Source of the DNA: an uncultured Oscillospiraceae bacterium
GTDB taxonomy: Bacteria > Bacillota > Clostridia > Oscillospirales > Oscillospiraceae
Direction of reading: 5' to 3'
Length of the DNA: 64,000 nt
Assembly (NCBI GenBank): GCA_934646005.1
Contig: CAKUED010000002.1
Span: 1-64,000 of the forward strand
Shown here: in pieces, positions 61,287 through 64,000 of the stretch
How the letters are laid out: every line of letters starts with the position of its first letter
Numbering within the stretch: the first letter of the stretch is position 1
The notes under the pieces: model-generated
Seen by the model: the letters and a program-made list of their open reading frames with translations, nothing else
Told to the model about the DNA's origin: nothing
Databases searched by the model: none
Translations under genes and position numbers: made by a program

Positions 61287-62564
61287 TTATTTTTTGACAG
61301 TCTCGGCGACGGCGGCTTCAATGTCGCCCACCATGTACAAAGACCCGTATGCCAGCACCACGCCGTCCGCGCCCGCCTGCCGGATCGCCTCGCGCACGCC
61401 AGCGTCCACGCTGCCGCACGCCGTGACGGGCTTTCCGAACTGCTGTAGGTACTCCGCCAGCGCCTGCGCGTCCAGCGCGCGGGGATTCGGCGGCGTGACC
61501 GTGACGAACCGCGTGGCAAACTGCGCGATGTCGGAGTACATACAGTGGTAGTCCTTGTCCGCCAGCACGCCCGTGAGGACGGTCAGCGGCTGCCCGGCGA
61601 GATACTGCCGGATGTTCTGCCCAAGCGCCTCGATGCACTGCGGGTTGTGCCCGCCGTCCACGATGAAGAGCGGGTCTTTGCGCAGCAGCTCAAAGCGACC
61701 CGGCCAGCGCACGGTCGCCAGCCCCTCGCGGATGTTCTCATCCGAGATCGTCCAGCCGCGCGCCTTCAGCACGTCCGCCGCCGTGAGCACCACCGCCGCA
61801 TTGCGGAGCTGGTGCGCGCCGAGGAGCGGCAGGTGCAGCGCCGCAAAGCGCCCAAAGTCAAACACCTGCCCCGTGAGGTCGTGCTTGAGAAGGTGAATGG
61901 CGTCAAAATCCGCTTTGTAGAGCTCCGAGCCGGTGGCGCGGCACTTTTCTTCAAACACCGCCTCTACCGACGGCGCGGCGCGGTAGATGACCGCCGGGCA
62001 GCCGGGCTTGATAATACCCGCCTTCGCCGCCGCGATCTTTTCCAGCGTGTCGCCCAGCACCTCGGTGTGGTCGAGCCCGATGTTGCAGATCACGGAGACC
62101 TCGGGGGCTTCGATCACGTTCGTCGAGTCCAGCTCGCCGCCCATGCCGACCTCCATCACCACGATCTGGCAGCCGCGCCGGACGAAATACTCCATCGCGA
62201 TGCACGTCACCAGCTCAAACTCAGTCGGCGACTCCGTCATGGACGCGGCGAGCGGGCGGATGTACTCGGTGATGGCGCACAGCTCGTCGTCCGAGATCAT
62301 TTCGCCGTCCACCTGCATCCGCTCATGGAACTTGATGATGTACGGCGAGGTGTAAAGCCCCGTCACGAAGCCAGCCTGCCGGAGAATGGAGGCGAGCATC
62401 GCCGCGGTCGAGCCCTTGCCGTTCGTTCCGGCGACGTGGACAAAGCGGAGCTTTTTTTCGGGATTTCCCATCTTGCCCAGCAGCTCACGCGTGCGCGAGA
62501 GCCCGGGGATGCTGCCCTTCCAGCAGACGGAATGGATATACGAAAGCGCTTCGGAAACGTTCAT
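61287..62564 (-). CDS. folC: Folylpolyglutamate synthase / dihydrofolate synthase
   Basis: A 425-residue Mur-ligase-like enzyme: ATP loop HVAGTNGKGSTAAML (about 43-57), TSPYIIKFHERM, VMEVGMGGELDSTNV, GLDHTEVLGDTLEKIAAAKA and, in the C-domain, FIVDGGHNPQC. It adds glutamate to folates, and in many Firmicutes also makes dihydrofolate. It follows the folate-uptake gene folT by 25 nt, so the THF riboswitch upstream of folT probably governs both import and retention of folate. Confidence 0.94.
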   Translation of the reverse strand: MNVSEALSYIHSVCWKGSIPGLSRTRELLGKMGNPEKKLRFVHVAGTNGKGSTAAMLASILRQAGFVTGLYTSPYIIKFHERMQVDGEMISDDELCAITEYIRPLAASMTESPTEFELVTCIAMEYFVRRGCQIVVMEVGMGGELDSTNVIEAPEVSVICNIGLDHTEVLGDTLEKIAAAKAGIIKPGCPAVIYRAAPSVEAVFEEKCRATGSELYKADFDAIHLLKHDLTGQVFDFGRFAALHLPLLGAHQLRNAAVVLTAADVLKARGWTISDENIREGLATVRWPGRFELLRKDPLFIVDGGHNPQCIEALGQNIRQYLAGQPLTVLTGVLADKDYHCMYSDIAQFATRFVTVTPPNPRALDAQALAEYLQQFGKPVTACGSVDAGVREAIRQAGADGVVLAYGSLYMVGDIEAAVAETVKK

Positions 62565-62589
62565 AAGGTTCTGACTTCTTTCTGTGATG

Positions 62590-63159
62590 TCATTTATCCC
62601 AGAGCTTTGTGGCGGTAAAAACGTGCGAACGGTCCAGCAGCCACACTGCCAGCACGTCCAGCACGAACGTCACGGCGAACTGAATGCTGCGCGAGGCGAG
62701 CTTTGTGAGGAAAAACGCCTCAAATGCGTCGCCGCCGTACACGAACGCGAGCGACCAGCTCTGGTAGAGGATCGAACCGAGCACCACGGCGGGCAAAAAC
62801 GCCAGTGCGATGCGCGGGATGGTGATTTTTTTACGGAGCATCGGCGCAAACAGCCCCGCGCACAGACCGTAGAGAATGGGCGGCACGCAGAACAGCGGAT
62901 TGTAGCCGTAGCCGGAGAACAGGCAGCCGACAAAATCCGCCACAAAGCCGACCAGCGCGCCCGGCAGCGGTCCGAACAGCATCCCGGCGATGAAGATGGG
63001 GATGGCTTCGAGCGAGAAGCGGGTGGTCTCATTGGGCATGGGGATGACGAGCCGCGCCAGCACGACGGACACAGCCGCCAGCAGCGCGCACACCGCCAGC
63101 GTGCGAACGGGGAATGCGGAGCGGCGGACCGCCGCGCCGGTCGTAGTCATTTTGGACAT
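62590..63159 (-). CDS. folT: Folate ECF transporter S component FolT
   Basis: A 189-residue membrane protein with five to six spans in the ECF S-component layout: LAVCALLAAVSVVLARL, PNETTRFSLEAIPIFIAGML, FGPLPGALVGFVADFVG and the cytoplasmic-side GYNPLFCVPPILYGLCAGL. The TRFSLEAIPI motif and the THF riboswitch ahead identify it as the folate-binding subunit, which needs the shared EcfAA'T module encoded elsewhere. CAGGAGG precedes the ATG. Confidence 0.92.
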   Translation of the reverse strand: MSKMTTTGAAVRRSAFPVRTLAVCALLAAVSVVLARLVIPMPNETTRFSLEAIPIFIAGMLFGPLPGALVGFVADFVGCLFSGYGYNPLFCVPPILYGLCAGLFAPMLRKKITIPRIALAFLPAVVLGSILYQSWSLAFVYGGDAFEAFFLTKLASRSIQFAVTFVLDVLAVWLLDRSHVFTATKLWDK

Positions 63160-63166
63160 AAAAATA

Positions 63167-63192
63167 GCCTCCTGAAAAATCTTAGGAGGAGG
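63167..63192 (-). promoter_or_regulatory. Ribosome-site sequestering element of folT
   Basis: On the minus strand CCTCCTCCT (63184-63192) lies 10 nt before AGGAGG of the folT ribosome site, giving a hairpin that can hide it. This suggests translational control by the THF riboswitch upstream. Confidence 0.6.
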
Positions 63193-63243
63193 TTGGGTAA
63201 GTGTTTACTTTTTCACAAGCAGTACAATTTCCTGTTTGATCAA

Positions 63244-63334
63244 GCGGATGCGAAATGACACCGCGGGAAACCTCCCTTCGCCCGGTGGCAACCTCCCATC
63301 CAGCCGGTACTTGACGCGTCATTTCTACTCATGC
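63244..63334 (-). promoter_or_regulatory. THF riboswitch (folT motif)
   Basis: The minus strand reads GAGTAGAAATGACGCGTCAA, then GGGAGGTTGCCAC, GCGAAGGGAGG, CCGCGGTGTCATTTCGCATC. This contains the conserved GAGTAGA..GACGCGT start, the CGCGGTGTCATT middle and GCATCCGC end of the tetrahydrofolate riboswitch class found before folT in Clostridia. Confidence 0.9.
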
Positions 63335-63412
63335 AACTGTCGGGTACGCATGGAATTGTTAAATTGACAGACTCACATCTTTCTGCCCTTCGGGGACGCT
63401 CCTTCCTCATTT

Positions 63413-63440
63413 ATTGTATTGATATTTTCAAAAATAGCAA
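63413..63440 (-). promoter_or_regulatory. folT-folC promoter
   Basis: On the minus strand TTGCTA (63435-63440), 16-nt spacer, TACAAT (63413-63418), about 80 nt before the riboswitch. Confidence 0.6.
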
Positions 63441-63786
63441 GAGGCAATTTGCAAAAAACGAAAAAATTTACTGCGCGCAGATGAGGAGCACGATCCCCGC
63501 AGGCGAATGACGTTCCTTTGCCTCACGGAAGTAACCGCCGAATCAATTGCGGTTATCGCCGGATCTTTTTCCCCAACTGTGCAGTTTGAAAAACTTGAAA
63601 GACATCCAGTATTCCTGCGTTTTTCAAGCTTTCATTTGTGGAAAAATCTCTCGCCGATCACTCTTGCCGATTGAATCAGCGGTTACAGAAGAAGCAAGCA
63701 CCGGAGCTTACAAAAAACGACCCCGTGTCCCAGCGGAGAATTTCATAGGCGGGATCCATCCCCGCCGTTTCATGATGAAATGACAC
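63441..63786. other. Intergenic region, no gene seen
   Basis: It contains a hairpin around 63750-63766 (GGCGGG/CCCGCC) and a looser pair AAAAACTTGAAAG/CTTTCATT-type arms near 63594-63645. No frame has a ribosome site and natural codon use. Confidence 0.4.
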
Positions 63787-63826
63787 CAAATGAAACACCC
63801 GCTCCAGCAGGAGCGGGTGTTTCATT
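63787..63826 (-). terminator. Terminator of tRNA-Leu
   Basis: AAATGAAACACCCGCTCC pairs perfectly with GGAGCGGGTGTTTCATTT around a four-base loop, directly behind the CCA end. Confidence 0.88.
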
Positions 63827-63909
63827 TGGTGCGCCCGACAGGACTTGAACCTGCACGCTTGCGCAATGGAACCTAAATCCATCGTGTCTGCCAATTTCAC
63901 CACGGGCGC
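63827..63909 (-). tRNA. tRNA-Leu (anticodon TAG)
   Basis: An 83-nt class II tRNA on the minus strand: acceptor GCGCCCG/CGGGCGC, anticodon loop TTTAGGT in stem GGA/TCC, a variable arm TTGCGCAAGCG, T arm GGTTCAAGTCC and encoded CCA. Confidence 0.93.
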
Positions 63910-63919
63910 GTTTGCTCTT

Positions 63920-63948
63920 ATTCTAGCATTTGGGATTTTGCTTGTCAA
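63920..63948 (-). promoter_or_regulatory. tRNA-Leu promoter
   Basis: TTGACA (63943-63948), 17-nt spacer, TAGAAT (63920-63925) on the minus strand, 11 nt before the tRNA. Confidence 0.85.
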
Positions 63949-63962
63949 CGCGCTGGGGAGAA

Positions 63963-63991
63963 TTGCTTTTTTTCGGGCGGGGTGGTATAAT
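63963..63991 (+). promoter_or_regulatory. Promoter reading out of the window
   Basis: TTGCTT (63963-63968), 17 nt, TATAAT (63986-63991) preceded by TGG. The gene it serves lies beyond the window end. Confidence 0.6.
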
Positions 63992-64000
63992 CGGGAAAAT

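Overview
The window is a chromosomal segment from a GC-rich anaerobic Firmicute, most likely a gut Clostridia of the Oscillospiraceae type. The support is an L20-leader-controlled infC-rpmI-rplT operon, a CIRCE-controlled clpB, a THF riboswitch ahead of folT, an SLH-anchored giant surface protein, an agr-like LytTR two-component pair, anaerobic purine-catabolism genes (ygfK, ssnA, 8-oxoguanine deaminase) and a Tn1549-type element relic. The genus is inference only.

Layout. 1-2.6 kb: end of a tRNA-Thr gene followed by an eroded integrative element (integrase tail, a CD1845-like membrane protein and an AbiE toxin-antitoxin pair whose toxin start is frameshifted). 2.6-14 kb: a divergent carbohydrate-type locus. 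On the minus strand it carries two RbsC-like permeases, an RbsA-like ATPase, an RbsB-like binding lipoprotein, an MFS carrier, an M24 creatinase-fold protein and an FGGY (ribulokinase-like) kinase. On the plus strand it carries a second M24 protein and a ROK repressor. Both M24 proteins appear to lack the two Asp metal ligands, as creatinase does. 14-18 kb: DUF3137, two lipoproteins and DUF2442. 18-35 kb: a MalT/LAL-type LuxR regulator; an AgrC/AgrA-like pair; and, divergent from a promoter with paired direct repeats, a small membrane protein, a clostripain-family lipoprotein, a small lipoprotein and a ~2,920-residue SLH protein with InlB-type repeats. 35.5-38 kb: a TetM/EF-G-like GTPase fused to a YacP/Rae1-like NYN ribonuclease domain. 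38.6-46 kb: ygfK, ssnA (with an attenuator-type leader RNA), a GNAT enzyme and 8-oxoguanine deaminase. 46-51 kb: tRNA-Arg, Na/Pi cotransporter, RluA-type pseudouridine synthase and a YtvI-like membrane protein. 51-55 kb: an ACT protein, Fe-alcohol dehydrogenase, homoserine dehydrogenase and aspartate kinase (threonine/methionine branch). 56-64 kb: infC-rpmI-rplT, clpB, folC-folT and tRNA-Leu.

The most unusual feature is a family of intergenic repeat clusters. Four are large (41.6, 44.2, 49.5 and 55.4 kb) and one is reduced (38.2 kb). Each large cluster is built from three kinds of about 27-nt hairpin modules placed about every 80 bp and switching orientation near the middle. I know of no named element with this architecture, but I could not search for one. 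Other observations worth testing are the paired metal-site-deficient M24 proteins in a sugar-uptake locus, the GTPase-NYN fusion, the ssnA leader, the infC leader with an ATC start and an in-frame upstream ATG, and a run of seven consecutive hairpins between rplT and clpB.
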